Shown: one piece after another, positions 45,540 through 56,994 of the stretch | Position numbering within the stretch: the first letter of the stretch is position 1 | Layout of the letters: each line of letters starts with the position of its first letter | From: Porphyra umbilicalis | Taxonomy: Eukaryota; Rhodophyta; Bangiophyceae; Bangiales; Bangiaceae | NCBI GenBank assembly: GCA_002049455.2 | Contig: KV919092.1 | Location: forward strand, 19,013-83,012 | Direction: 5' to 3' | Length of the DNA stretch: 64,000 nucleotides | Made by a program: the position numbers and the translations under genes | Notes under the pieces: model-generated | What the model saw: the letters and a program-made list of their open reading frames with translations, nothing else | The model's database searches: none | Told to the model about the DNA's origin: nothing

Positions 45540-48079
45540 ATGGACGGGCGTCCGGTCAAGCGGGCCGCGGCTCGTGCGCCCCCCCCCCGCCCCGCCCGCC
45601 CCCCCCCGCCCCCTGGTCCCGCCGTGCGCGCCTCGACGCGGCGCTCTCCAAGACCGGCCTCGCCCACCTCCTCGTCGGCGTCTACGTCCTCATCTGCGCG
45701 GCGGTTTGGTGGTTTGGCGCCTACAAGGAGTTCCACGTCGGCCACGGCCCCGGCAGCACGGACGTGTGGCAGCGGTGGCCGATTGCGATTGCGCGGGGGT
45801 GGGGCTTTGTGCTCAACTGGAACTGCCAGTTGATTGTGTTGCTCGCCGCGCGGCGCACCCTCACCGCCCTCCGCACGACGGCGCTGTCGGTGTTTTTGCC
45901 CCTCGACGCGGCCATGCCCGCCGCCCACATGGCCGTCGGCGTGGTCATTGTTGTGGCCGCCATCCTCCACGCCATCTTCCACCTGATTGCGGGGCTGACG
46001 CCGGGGGACAAGGCCATTGGCTGGGCGCCCGGGTGGGGCGGCTGGACGCACGCGGCGGTGACGGGGTTTGCGCTCATTGGGGTGCTCGGCGTCATGGCCG
46101 CCGCGAGCGTGCCGGCGGTCCGCCGCCGCCGCTTTGAGCTCTTTTACGGGGTGCACCTCGTCGGCGCGGCGCTCTTTTTCGGCCTCTTCATCTTTCACAC
46201 GATGCTCGGCGGGGTGCTCTACTCGTGGAAGTGGGTCGCCGCCCCGTTAACCATCTACGCCGCCGACCGGGTGTTGCGGCGGCTGTCCACCCGCCGCGGG
46301 CGGGTGACGCTCTCCCCCACCTCTGCGGCCATGACGCTCGCCTCCCCCGACGTGCTGCGGATCGCGCTGCCACGCCTCTTTGACTACCGCCCGGGGCAGT
46401 ACGCGGAGCTCCGCATCCCCGCGCTGTCCGGGAGCCCCCTCGGGTGGCACCCGTTCACAATTGCGTCGGCGCCGCACGAGGGGACGATGGTGTTTTTCAT
46501 CAAGGCGTCGGGCGACTGGACCGCCGCCCTCCACGCACTCGTCGCCGACGCCAAGCGGGGGGGCGCCGCGGGGGACGGCACGGAGCGGGGCATTGAGGTG
46601 GCGGTGCGGGGGCCGTTTGGGGCGCCCGCGCAGCACGCGGGGCAGTACGAGCGGGTGCTGCTCGTCGGGGGGGGGTCGGCGTCACCCCGTTTATTTCGAT
46701 TGCCAAGGCCGCCGAGGCGGTCATTCGGCAAACGCGGGGGCCCCGACCGCCGCCGGCGGCCGCCGCCCCGGGCGGCGGGGAGGGGGCGGTGGGGGACGCC
46801 CCCGCCTGGGGGGGGGTGCCCGCGAGCATCTCCAAGGTCGGCCAAAGCTTTTTGGCGCCGATCGCGGGCGCCGCGGGCGCCGCCCCGGCGGCGCCCCCCG
46901 CGGACGTGGCCGTCCCGATCGTGGCGGACGAGGCCGTCGCGGGGGCGCCATTGACCGACGAGGCCGGGCGCCGCTACTCGGCGTCGACGGTGGTCAGTTT
47001 TGGGCGGTCCTCGGTCGACACGGCGGCGGCGCCGCGGGAGCCCTCCCCCGACGAGTATGGGCTGTTTGCGAGCGACCGCGTGTCCCTCGCCGCCGCCTGC
47101 CGCTCCGTCACCGCGTCGGTGGGGGTGCTGTGGTTGCTCCTCGCCCGCATCGGCGTCTTTGCCATTGCCGCGGCGGTGCACGCGGCGGCCATGGGCCCGA
47201 CGCCCCGCCTCAGCCAATACGCCGCCACGGGCCTCATCGTGGCGGACGTGGTGCTCGCCGCCGCCGCCGCCGTGCCGGCGGTGCTCGTGACGGCCGCCGA
47301 GGTCGCCTCCCGCACCTGCTGGCGGTCGGCCGCCGCGTCGGCGGCGCCCGCCGCCGCCCTCGTCGTCGGCGTGGCGCTGCCGGCGGCGGCGCTCGGTGGG
47401 GTGGCCAACCCGGGGATCCCCGTGGGGTACCTCCAAGCGCTGGTGCTCCTGCCCCTGACCGTCGGCCTCTACCTGTGGCGTCACTGCCGGCTGCTCGGCG
47501 AGCGCCTCGCCGTCGCGCCGTCACGGTCGGCGGCGGGCACCCGCCTCCGCTCCGTGGACTTTGTGTGGACGGCGCCGACGGCGATGGACGACGCGTGGGT
47601 GGTGGGGGAGCTGGCGCCCCTCGTCGACGCGGGCGGCTACGTGCGGCTGCACCGGTTTGGGACGCGCGAGGCGCCGCCGCCGCCGCCGTCGACGGCGCCG
47701 CCATCGTCAGCGTCTGCCGCGGGCGCCACTGACGGGGAGGGCGGGGACGTTGAGGCGGCGGCGCGGTGGGACGCGGCCGCCCGCCCGAGTGGACGCATGT
47801 CGCTCAATTATGGGCGCCCCGACTGGGCGCCGCTGCTCGACCGCACGGTCGCGCACAGCCGGTCGGGGTCGGTGGTGGGGTTGTTCTTCTGTGGCTCCCC
47901 AGTGATGGAGGCGGCGGTGCGGGCGGCGGCGGTGGCGGCCATGACCGAGTCGCGGCGGCGGGGGATGGCCGCCCGCCTGCGGACGGTGGGGGGGGGGGGG
48001 AGGAGGGCAAAGTGGGGGGGGGGGGAAGTTTGCCTATGGCCACAACGTGCGGGTGGTCGTGCGGTCAGAAAACTTTTAG
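45540..48079 (+). CDS. NADPH oxidase (ferric reductase-like), red-algal type with extra membrane segments
   Basis: Moves electrons from NADPH through FAD and two hemes to oxygen across the membrane. About 845 residues if small indels are corrected. ATG 45540 starts MDGRPVKR and a Pro-rich leader; the frame changes in C runs at 45579-45607. Membrane helices follow from LAHLLVGVYVLICAAVWW. The two heme pairs are seen as H-x13-H in HMAVGVVIVVAAILH and HLVGAALFFGLFIFH. FAD motif: HPFTIAS. Nicotinamide motif: VLLVGGG then GVTPFISIAK, separated by a nine-G run (46667-46675) one base short. Four further membrane segments lie at about 47100-47500, between the NADPH half-sites. CGSP follows (near 47890). 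The end HNVRVVVRSENF, with terminal Phe as in NOX enzymes, is reached after another G run. No EF-hands are visible. Confidence 0.9.
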
Positions 48080-51000
48080 AGGGGGGGGGGGGGGGGGGGG
48101 GGGACGACCGGGTTGCCCGCCACCCGTGGGGCGGGCATGTACTGTATAACAAGAAACTCGCGTGGCGTGCATACAAGTACGAAGCAGGCGAGCGTTGACG
48201 TGCCCACCACGCGCGCCCGTGCCGCGCGTGCCCCCGACAGCCGCGCCCAGGTCGAGCGACACGCCACAGAGCGCCGCCACCGGCAGCGGTCCTCCCCCTC
48301 TGCCGCCACGTGGACGTGCACGTCGACCTGCTCTCCCTCCTCGTCCAACGGCCTCTGCGCAGACGAGTCCGTGCGTCGTCGACCAGCGAGCTGTGAGGCG
48401 ACAACGGCGGGCGACGCGGCGGCGCCTCGACCGACGGCTGCGGGCAGACGCCCCTGCACCCGCGGGCCGGTGGCGGCCGCGTGGCAGCTGCCGCCGCCCT
48501 TGTCGCTGCTGGCGCTCCGCTGCGCCCCGCGAGCGTGGGAGAGGAGGCAACCGTGGATTGGGTGGCGCGGGCGGACACGCCGCCGCCGTCGACAAGGCCG
48601 ATTGGCCGCCACGGCGGACGTGGCCGCCACCTATGTCAAGGGGTGTACGCCGCTCCAAGGTGCCGCCGCAGACGGAGGGGGTACAGACCGTGAAGGGGGT
48701 GGACGACGGTTGGGGTGGCCCCTTCCCGTCCGAGGTGTACCGCCAAACACCTTCCCAAGCAGCCGCGTACCGCCGATACGGGGCTTTGCGACGAATTCGC
48801 ATCCCGCCGGTGGCACCGCCTGCCCCCGTCCGTGGCGCCGGCGCCCGCTTGGCCGCGTCGGCGGTTGGGTTGCTTGCCGCCACGGCTCGCGATGGCCGCC
48901 ACAGGCCCCACCCCACGCGGCGGGGAAGCGATGGCCGGCAAACACCGCCGCCGCAGCAACGCGTCGTTCTGCGCCCCATTGCCGGGTGTGCGCGCGCGAG
49001 ACGAGGCGGGGGGCGGCGAGACAAGCGCACGCCGACGCGGGCGGCGCGGCGCCCTCCCCGTGATTGGGCGGGAACGCAGCAGGGCGGCCCGCGTGGCGCC
49101 ACGTCGTGCCTGCCAAGGGTTGGTCGCGCACCCGCACGTTGCGCCGGGTGCCGTCGCATCGATGGGCGGTGGGCCGGCTTCCCGCCCTCGAGGCGCAAGC
49201 CGAAATCGTGTGCCCTCTGCCCCTGTGCATTCATGGAGGGGGGGGCCAGCGCATCCGCTTGTCCGCGGCTCGCTGACTTTTGTACTGCGGCGCGCAACAC
49301 GTTGCGCGCGTGGGCCACTGCCCCGCGTGGCGCTCCGCCCCATACGCTGTCGTTTTGCGGTTGGGGAATGGCCGTCTGGCACTGGCCAGCGTCTGCGGAT
49401 CATCTCAGGATGCGTCTGTTGGCGGCAATGAACACCAGCAGCCTTGACGGGCAGACCCAAACGGTACTCGAGCCAGAACCATGCCATCATGGAGCTCCGT
49501 TGGGGTGGTGCTATCCGTACAGAGTGGGGTCAGCAGCACGCGGGTCTCGACCCTTGGTGGTCCCGCGCGGCGGGTCGGCCCGACGCCGACGCGGCGCCAG
49601 CGTGGCGACCCCTCGGCCGCCGAGATCAGGGCGCCCGTCAATTATTACAGGGGTCACCCAATTGAGTTCATGCCGCGAGATCCGCCCGCAAGGGTCGCCG
49701 CACACCCCGCCACGACCGTCCCTCCCCCGCAGCCGCGCACGTTTCCGCGCGCGCCGGCGCTGCGCACGTCTGCCGGCGCTTTGGCGCCGCGCGTGCCGCG
49801 CGCGCCGTGCCTCACCCGCGCAGCAGCGGCCCCGCGCGCGGCGGCTGACGGCGCTCCTCGCAACGGCCGCACCAGCGGCACTGGACGGGCAGCCGGTGGC
49901 CACCGCCGCTGCCTTTGGGCGCGCTCTGTCGCCCCCCGCCGTCTGGCCACGACACTGCCGTGCACGCCCCCCGCGGGCGCCGCGGCGGGGACCGGCGCCG
50001 CCCCATTGTCCACATCGGCCGGGGGGCCCGACGCTACGCCCCGCCGACCCGCGCGTCCCCCTCTTCTCTCCCCCCCACCCCCCCCCCCCCCACCCCGCGC
50101 CGCCCGACAATGGGCGGCGCGGCCCCCGCGCGGCCGGCGGCATTGCCGTTGGGCGTGCCCTCCCGCACTCGCCGCGTCAGCGGCGCGGTCCTGCCCTCGC
50201 GCCCCCGCCCGCGCGTCGGTGGGGTCCCCTCTGAGGCGGTCGCGAGTGCGAGGGGCCGGGACACGTCATTGGCCGCCGCCGGGTGCCGCGCGGCGGCGCG
50301 CGGCGGCGTGCCCCTGCGGACTGGGCGGGGCGCGCGGGGCGGCGGATCCCGCCCGCCCCCCGTCGGCGTGGCAGTCGCGGCCGCCGCGCGCGCGCGCTAC
50401 GGGGCCACCGTTTGGGGGGGCTCCCCGCCGCGCGTGCCACAGCGGCGGCGAGCCGCACCCCGTCCGCCGCCGGCCGCGCCGCCGACCCGAGACGCAGTGG
50501 GCCCGCCGCCGCCGCCGGCCGCGGCGGCACGAAACGGGCGGGCGGCGCGCCCCCGCCGCCGCGTGGCGCCGGCGGCCGCTCGGCGGGCGCCGCTGGGCGG
50601 GCGTGCCGCCGCCGCCGCCGCTGCGCGCGGCGCACTGCGACGCGGTGGCGGGCGGCACTCGGCGGCTCGGGGCGGCGGCTCGCCCCCCAGCTCAACCCCT
50701 CTCCCCCCCGCCCCCCCCCCCCCCCCCCCCCACATGCCCCCCGACCGCCACCGACGTGGCCCGATGCGTGTGAGCCGCATGCGGCGGCCACGCCGCGCCC
50801 TGCCGCGCCTCGGCTGGTGTGGCGGCGCCACGCCGGCGGCGTTCGGCCGTCGGCGAGTGGACCGCAGAGGGGCGGGGGGGAGGTGCGCGCGGGGGGGGGG
50901 TGGGCGGGGGGGGGGACCACCCCACTGGCAACTGCCGACCGTCTGGCACGCAGCCCGACAATGGGTGCGTGTCTGGGAGGGCCGTCTCGCCACAACTGGG

Positions 51001-51462
51001 CAGGTGTGGGAGGGGGGGGGGGGCGGTGGGGGGGGGGGGGGTGGGGGGGGGGGAGGTGCGGCCGTGGGAGGCTCCATGGTGCCGCGGCACCCGCGCGCGT
51101 GCGCCCCCGACGGGCAGACGGCCGCGGGCGCGGCGGGCCCCGCCTTAAGCCCCGCCGCCGCCGGCGACAGGTGGGCGGCGCTGCCCCCGGCACTCGACAC
51201 GCGCGTCTGCCGTGGACAGCGACGGCGGTCTGTACGGGCGGCGCCGACGGTCGTGACCCCCCCCTCGACGGCGACGCGGGTGGTCTCTCTCCCCCTCCCC
51301 CCCCTCTCGGTTGGGTGGCCGCCGCCGTTTCCCCCCCCCGCCGCGCCGGCGCTACCCATCTCCCCCCCCCCCCCACTCTTTTGCCCCCCCCCCCCCCCCC
51401 CCCACGGTCGCGCCTCCCTCCCCCACTCCCCGCTGCCGTTGCGCGCCGCCGCCCGTGGCGCC
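48080..51462. other. long GC-rich intergenic region with many G and C runs
   Basis: Starts with a 23-base G run (48081-48103) right after the oxidase stop. Other long runs lie at 50711-50731 (C), about 51010-51055 (G) and about 51390-51403 (C). Open frames of up to 690 codons exist on both strands but are Arg/Pro/Ala-rich, overlap each other and show no domain, so I do not accept them. The last part is the upstream region of the secreted-protein gene. Confidence 0.5.
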
Positions 51463-53614
51463 ATGGTGACCCCGCGCGGCGCCCGCCGCCCCACCCCGTG
51501 GCCCGTGGCGGCCGCCGTCGCCGCGGCCGTGGCGGTGGCGGCGGCCCCCCTCGGGGGCTCGACCGCCGCGGCGGTGGGCGGTGGCGGGGGTGGGGGCGCC
51601 CCCCCCTCCCCCTGGGACGTGCCCGCCAGCTGGGGCCCGACGCTCCTCGCGGGGCACCCGCTGGCGGGGGCGACGCCGCCCCTCACCCCCGTCCTCCTCA
51701 CGTGGTACCAGGTGCACCCGGCGGCCGACTACCCGACGCGCGTCGGGCAGGGCCACGCCGCCTACGCGCCGGCCGGCGGCTACGCGCACACGCTTGTGGA
51801 GGGCCCCGGCGGGGGGCCGGGCGGGGGCCCCACCAGCGGCCCGTGGACGCCCACCGCCAATGGCACGGGCGGCCGCTTCCACGGGTGGGACCTCCTCAAG
51901 CTGCCGGGCTATGGCCGCCCGGGGCCGGGGTGGTTGCGCGCGGGCCTCGCCCGCCCCGCGACCGTCTGCCTCGCCGTCGGGGGGTTCATGATTGGCCACA
52001 ATGGGGCGTGGGAGGGCGTCGGCACGGACCGCGGGGGGTGGACGCGCGCGGGCGTGGCGGCGGTGCCCGCCGGGGAGCGCAGCCGCTGGGGCGTGCCCGA
52101 TGTGATGGCCCTCCCGCCCCTCGCGTCGGTGTATTGCCGCGGCGTGCCCGCCGGCGTCTTGTCCCTCGGCATGGTCGGCGCGCGCGGGGGCGGGGCGATG
52201 CCCGGCTTTGAGGACGCCCCGGGTGGCTACGACGTGCTCCTCGGCGAAGCCGACGGGTCGGCGCCGACCCCGCCGCGGCAGGCAGCGGAGCTCGGCGGGA
52301 AGCCCGCCCTCCCTGGCCGCCCCTGCCCGCGCTCCCTCCACGACTTGTGGGTCGTCCCCAACGCCGACGGCGCCGACGCCGACACGCGCGGGCGGGCGTG
52401 GGCGACGTGGCACCCGCAGCTCGACCCCATCTACTACTGCACGTACGGGCACGAGCACGGGTCGGCACCGGGGCGGGTGGCGGGGCTGGCGCCCCCGCCC
52501 TTTGGCCTCGTCGCGTGGAAAAACGGGCGGGAGGACGAGAGCCACGTCGGCTTCAAGGGCTACGCCTTTGCCGTCAACGGCGTGTCCTACTACCTCACCG
52601 TTCACGTGGACACGACGAGCCTCCGGCGGGTGCACGCGCGCACCCACACCGTCTCCCTGACCGCCGTCGACGCGGCGGGGGCGACCGCCCTCGACGTGCG
52701 GTGCAAGGGGGATTTCGGCTTTTCGTTTGCGCTGCCGGCCGACTTTCAAACCAACTTTCGGTTCTTGCCGGCGGGGCCGGCCGAGGCGGCGCTCCACGAC
52801 GCGGCCGAAGCCGACCCGGAGCGCCAGCCGATTCACCACTCCAGGCGCATCAACGTCGTCAATCCGGGGCGCCCAGACATTGACGCGGCGGACCTGCCGG
52901 TCGGGCGCTACGAGGAGTGGCGGGGGGGATATGGCTTTTGTACGACCTCGCGCGAGTCCAACGCGGGCTTCACGATCGACGTCAAGGTAAGGTTGCGCCG
53001 CGTCGGTGGTGTGGGGAGCGGCCGGCGGCTCGCGCCGAGGGGGGGGGGTGCGTGGCTGGGTGGCCGGGCCCGTCGCACGGGGTTGCCCCTGTCAGCCTCG
53101 ATGACTCTCGCTTGCGTCACCACTCGTTGGACGCTCGCGCCGATACTAACGACGCCCCCCCCCCCTTGCTCCCCACCGCCGTCTTTGTTTTGTGTTTCCC
53201 CCCGTTGCCCCACGCGCAGGACCCCATCACCGCCTGCCGCACACTCGCGTGCCCCTCCCACGAGGAGCCGGCGCAGCTGGCGCCCGACATTGACATCCCC
53301 CGCGCCGTCTTTGTGCCGTCCCGCGGCTTGCGGCGGGACCTCATCTTTGACGGCATGTCGGTCGGGCGCCACGCGTGCCGCGACGCCGTCGGCGACGGGG
53401 ACGTGTGGTACACAAACGCGGCGTGCACGCGCGTGCTCCCCGGCCCGGCACCCAACGCGGTGCGGCAGGTGGCGTCGGCGGCGTGGGGGGGGGGGTGCTC
53501 GACGGGAAGTTCGCGTCAGAGGACAGCTGGAGTGGCTGGTACGCGCCCATCCCGCGCTCGTCGTCGGACGGGGGGTTTGAGAGCGTCGACGGGGGGGTCG
53601 GGCGGAACAACTAG
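51463..53614 (+). CDS. predicted secreted protein with HxH (YGHEHG) motif, family unknown
   Basis: Exon 1 is 51463-52986, the intron 52987-53219 (GTAAGG...CGCAG, 233 bases), and exon 2 begins at 53220 in phase. ATG 51463 opens a signal peptide (PWPVAAAVAAAVAVAAAP). The mature part has HPAADYPTRVGQGHAAYAP, GRFHGWDLLKLPGYGRPGP and GGFMIGHNGAWEGVGTDRG, then RSLHDLWVVPNADG, HPQLDPIYYCTYGHEHGS and DESHVGFKGYAFAVN. The His-rich YGHEHG with nearby Asp and His could bind metal (inference). Exon 2 has Cys-rich ITACRTLACPSHEEP. At an 11-base G run (53485-53495) the frame breaks; the alternative frame ends SEDSWSGWYAPIPRS...GRNN at 53614 and is far more protein-like, so an assembly indel is likely. I do not recognise a named family. 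About 640 residues. Confidence 0.8.
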
Positions 53615-53978
53615 GCCGGGACAGGACCGCCGCAAGCAACCGTGTTGGGGGGGGGGGGGGGGCTGGGAGCGCGTAGGGGCAGGCGCTGGGGGCTGGACCG
53701 CTTTGGAGGGAAGAAAACTTGGACATGGTGTGCACTTTGGTCAGAGGGCGGCGGTGCGTCACGGCTCGCGCCAGCATGGCGGTGGACAGGACGGGCACCG
53801 CCCCATCCAGCAAGCCACGTAGACCTGTTGCGACCGCCTGGCAAACGCCCCGGTGCAAAGGTGTGGAGCGCCATCCATCTCATCGACCGCAGAGGCCAAG
53901 CCCGGAACCAACCTATGTGCAAAGGAGAAAAAACCAAGTGGGAAAGGGAGTGAAAGGGCGGATCACTGCGGGACCGCC
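53615..53978. other. intergenic region between convergent genes
   Basis: Contains a G run near 53647-53661. No other feature seen. Confidence 0.5.
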
Positions 53979-55255
53979 TCACAAGATCTTTTTCGACTTC
54001 AAATACCGCTTCATGTAGAAGCTCTGGTACGCCCCGGTCGCGAGCAGCACCAGGAAGCCGACGCTCGAGTACCACGCGACGCGCTCGTTGGTGCCTTCGT
54101 TGGCCTTGGCCAACCGCTTCTCCCTCCAGTGCAGGGTGTCCAGCTGGTTCTTCATCGACAGGAGCGTGTGGTGCATGTCCTCGAGCGCCCGCACCACCCC
54201 GTCCACGTCTTTGCCCTTCGCTGCCGTTGAGCGGCCGCCCGTCGGGTCGTACGACCCGTCGTGGTCGAGGCGGAACGACACGAGCCGCTTGGTGCCGTGA
54301 TCGTGAATGGCATCGGGGTGGTCCTGGTGCTCAATACACACCTGGTAGTTGTCCTCCTCGGAGCCGTACAGGTTATCCTCATCGTCCTCATCCTCTTCCC
54401 GCGGGCGCGAGTGGTCCACGTCGGGGTGCTCGGGGGTGGTGAAAGAGAACTTGCCGTGGTGCGTTTTGCGGCGGTGAAAGAGGACGCGCCCGTTCTTGGT
54501 GATGACCTGGGGCGTGGAAGGGTCGGCGGCGGGGTTGGAGACGGGGGGTGTAAGCCAGGTCCAGGGAGCGAGGAGACAGGTGGACGCGCAGCGGCGGTGG
54601 TACCAGGGAAGCCGTCAGTATCGGTGCGAGAGCCAAGCATGGTGATGCAAGGCGTACGTGCATGGACAAAACGGAGGGAGCATGCGCGGCAGGGCCCGAC
54701 ACCGCATGACTCGCACAACGAGGTGGGTGCACGTCCAGAAAGACGGCGCGAATAACATACCCACACGTCCAACTCCATGTAGCCCGTGCCAGTAGATATA
54801 CTGGCTTCGCCCTTGATCTGCAGAGGACATTAGCGGCATTGTACAAGTGGGAGAGCAGAGCAACCACGGTAGGGGCCCAGACACGTACGGTGGTCAGTCT
54901 CCACCCCAGATGACGGTGCACGCCGGTCCGCAGGAGGATAGCAACAATTTGACCAGCAGCGCATCGCCCACAAAGACAAAAATACCAGCACCCACGCCGA
55001 TGCATCGTCACTCTGACTGCCGCAACGCTCAGTCGTCGCCGACCCCCATTCGGCAGCACCGATTTGAGTCCGCCTGCGGTGTGGAAGCACGCTACGCACC
55101 AGTGTATTGAGAGGTAGGTCTTCGGTGAAGCATCGCCGCTGGCCAGGAAGCAGGTAAAAGTGCACGGCCGTCGCGGGCGGTGCGGTCACCAGCAGGACGA
55201 GCGCGGCAGCCACGGCGGCGACCGCGACCGCCGGGGCGGTCCGCGCGAAGCCCAT
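53979..55255 (-). CDS. p24/emp24 (TMED) cargo receptor
   Basis: Type I membrane protein that cycles between ER and Golgi and packs cargo into COPII/COPI vesicles (family knowledge). Three exons: 55255-55100, 54817-54761 and 54506-53979, with GT-AG introns of 282 and 254 bases, all in phase, giving 246 residues. A signal peptide (VAVAAVAAALVLLVTAPPATA) precedes VHFYLLPGQRRCFTEDLP, the usual start of the GOLD domain. GYMELDVW, then GKFSFTT, and NYQVCIEH close it. An acidic insert of about 20 residues (REEDEDDEDNLYGSEED) lies in the GOLD domain and is unusual. A coiled-coil stretch (LEDMHHTLLSMKNQLDTLHW), one membrane helix (VGFLVLLATGAYQSF) and a cytosolic tail ending KKIL (dilysine retrieval signal) follow. 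The conserved Cys pair is present. Confidence 0.92.
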
Positions 55256-55767
55256 GGCGGCCAGCGGGTGGGAGGCGCGGCTGTACCAACGACGCGGGCG
55301 CAGGTTGACAACAACTGCAAATGCGGGTAGGATGACAGTCGGCGGCGGCAAGTAAAGAAGGCCGGCACAGCGAACGGAAAAAGAAGAGGAACACCACGAT
55401 GGCGGCGAAGCGGCAGAGCCCACCAGCGCACGTTGTGCCGGATGCCAAACTTCGTATCTCTTGGACGGATACAAGATTTTGTTGTTCGGCTGACACTGAA
55501 GACAGCAATTTACATCGAGCTAAGTATAAAATCTGGTCACAGCCGAGACGAAAAGAGTGCAGCAAAGTACTGTAGCCATACGAGACGAGGCGGAGGGAGC
55601 CCAAAGAACGAAGAGAGGCGATGCCAAGGTTTTACACGTGCGGGAAGTGATCGTCATCGATCCCGACGGCCTACTCAACGCCACTTCTTTTTCAGGCAGG
55701 CAAGCAACAACAAAAAACACAACCACAAAAAAGACAGACACGAGCCTACGCCACCACGCGCCACGCA
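55256..55767. other. intergenic: p24 upstream region and hemE 3' region
   Basis: No gene seen. Moderately lower GC than flanking exons. Confidence 0.5.
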
Positions 55768-56994
55768 TCACCAGCGGAAGTTCTGCGCGGTCTTGAAGTA
55801 GTGCGCCACGTTCTCTTCTGGTGTGATCGGCAGCACCCCGTGTCCCAAGTTCATGACGTGCCCCGTCGGCCCCGCCTTGCGGATCACGTCCTCCACACGC
55901 TCCGTGATCAAGTCCTTGCTGCCAAGCAGCACCGCCGGGTCCATGTTGCCCTGCACGCCCATGCTCTTGCCGAGGCGCGCTCGCGCGTCGGCCATGTCCA
56001 CCGTCCAGTCGACGCTGACAACGTCGACGCCCGTTGCCGCCATCTTCTCCAACAGCACCCCGCCCTGCGAGATGTAGATGATGAACGGCACATCAGGGTG
56101 CTTGGCCTTGACCTGGTCGACCACGGACTTTTGGTACGGCCCCGCAAAGAGGTCATAGTCAACCGGCGACAGCTGCCCCGCCCAGCTGTCGAACATCTGC
56201 ACGGCCTGTGCACCCGACTCGATCTGGTAGCAGCAGTACTGCGCAATGTTGTCCGCAAACTTGGTCAGCAGCGAATGCAGCAATGCTGGCTCGGTGTAGG
56301 CCATCTTCTTGATCGCGCTGTACGACTTGGAGGAGCCCCCCTCGATGCAGTAGGTCGCGAGTGTGTAGGGGGCGCCGACAAAGCCGAGCACCGCCGCCGC
56401 ATCGCCCACCTCTGCACGCAGGTCCCGCAGCGTCTGGCCAACAAACGGGCATGCCGCGTCCGGGTCGAGCGTGTGCACAGCCTTAATGGCCTCCTCGGAC
56501 CGCAGCGGCGGGGAGATGACCGGTCCCTTGTCCGGGATGTCAAAGCCAACGCCCATACCCGGCAGAGGCGTCAGAATATCCGAGAAGAGGATAACCCCGT
56601 CCGGGCGGAAGGCCTCCCACGGCTGCAGCGAAATCTCGGTCGACAGCGCCGACACCTCCGACCGCTCCCGGAACGACGGGTGCTTCTTGGCCAGCTCTTG
56701 GTACACCTTCATGTACCGCCCGGCCTGGCGCATCATCCACACGGGTGGCCGCTCCGTGGTCTCCCCGCGAGCCGCACGCACCAGCAGGGGGTCCTTGGTC
56801 GACGCCGCGCCGGCGGCGGGGCTGGTCGACGCCGCCGCCGCCGACGGGGTGGCCGCCACGAGGGTGGCGCGCCGCGCCGCGGGAGTTGGGGAAGCGACCG
56901 GCAGGGGGGTCAAAAAGGAGGACCGGCGGGTGGCGGTGGCGGGGGCCACCACCCGCGAAGACGGCAACGCTGCAGGAGTGGATGCAAACGCCAT
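55768..56994 (-). CDS. hemE: uroporphyrinogen III decarboxylase, plastid-targeted
   Basis: Converts uroporphyrinogen III to coproporphyrinogen III in heme and chlorophyll synthesis. 408 residues in one exon. The first ~65 residues ([15 protein letters not shown]..., rich in Ala, Ser, Thr and Arg) form a transit peptide with Phe at position 3, a feature of primary-plastid targeting in red algae. The enzyme part has [25 protein letters not shown] (catalytic Asp), [42 protein letters not shown] and [14 protein letters not shown], all in the family order. Family length is about 340-360 without the transit peptide. Divergent from the aldolase gene across 888 bases. Confidence 0.97.
   Translation of the reverse strand: MAFASTPAALPSSRVVAPATATRRSSFLTPLPVASPTPAARRATLVAATPSAAAASTSPAAGAASTKDPLLVRAARGETTERPPVWMMRQAGRYMKVYQELAKKHPSFRERSEVSALSTEISLQPWEAFRPDGVILFSDILTPLPGMGVGFDIPDKGPVISPPLRSEEAIKAVHTLDPDAACPFVGQTLRDLRAEVGDAAAVLGFVGAPYTLATYCIEGGSSKSYSAIKKMAYTEPALLHSLLTKFADNIAQYCCYQIESGAQAVQMFDSWAGQLSPVDYDLFAGPYQKSVVDQVKAKHPDVPFIIYISQGGVLLEKMAATGVDVVSVDWTVDMADARARLGKSMGVQGNMDPAVLLGSKDLITERVEDVIRKAGPTGHVMNLGHGVLPITPEENVAHYFKTAQNFRW

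Noticed and set aside
48065..49318. 417-codon minus-strand open frame between the oxidase and secreted-protein genes
   Set aside because: Same composition artefact; it reads through poly-Pro and Arg runs and overlaps the oxidase 3' end.
48162..50234. 690-codon plus-strand open frame
   Set aside because: Arg/Pro/Ala-rich with no domain, overlapped by similarly long frames on the other strand; expected by chance at this GC content.
49915..51462. Upstream in-frame extension of the secreted-protein gene (about 516 codons)
   Set aside because: Low complexity; the signal peptide begins at ATG 51463, which is the natural start.
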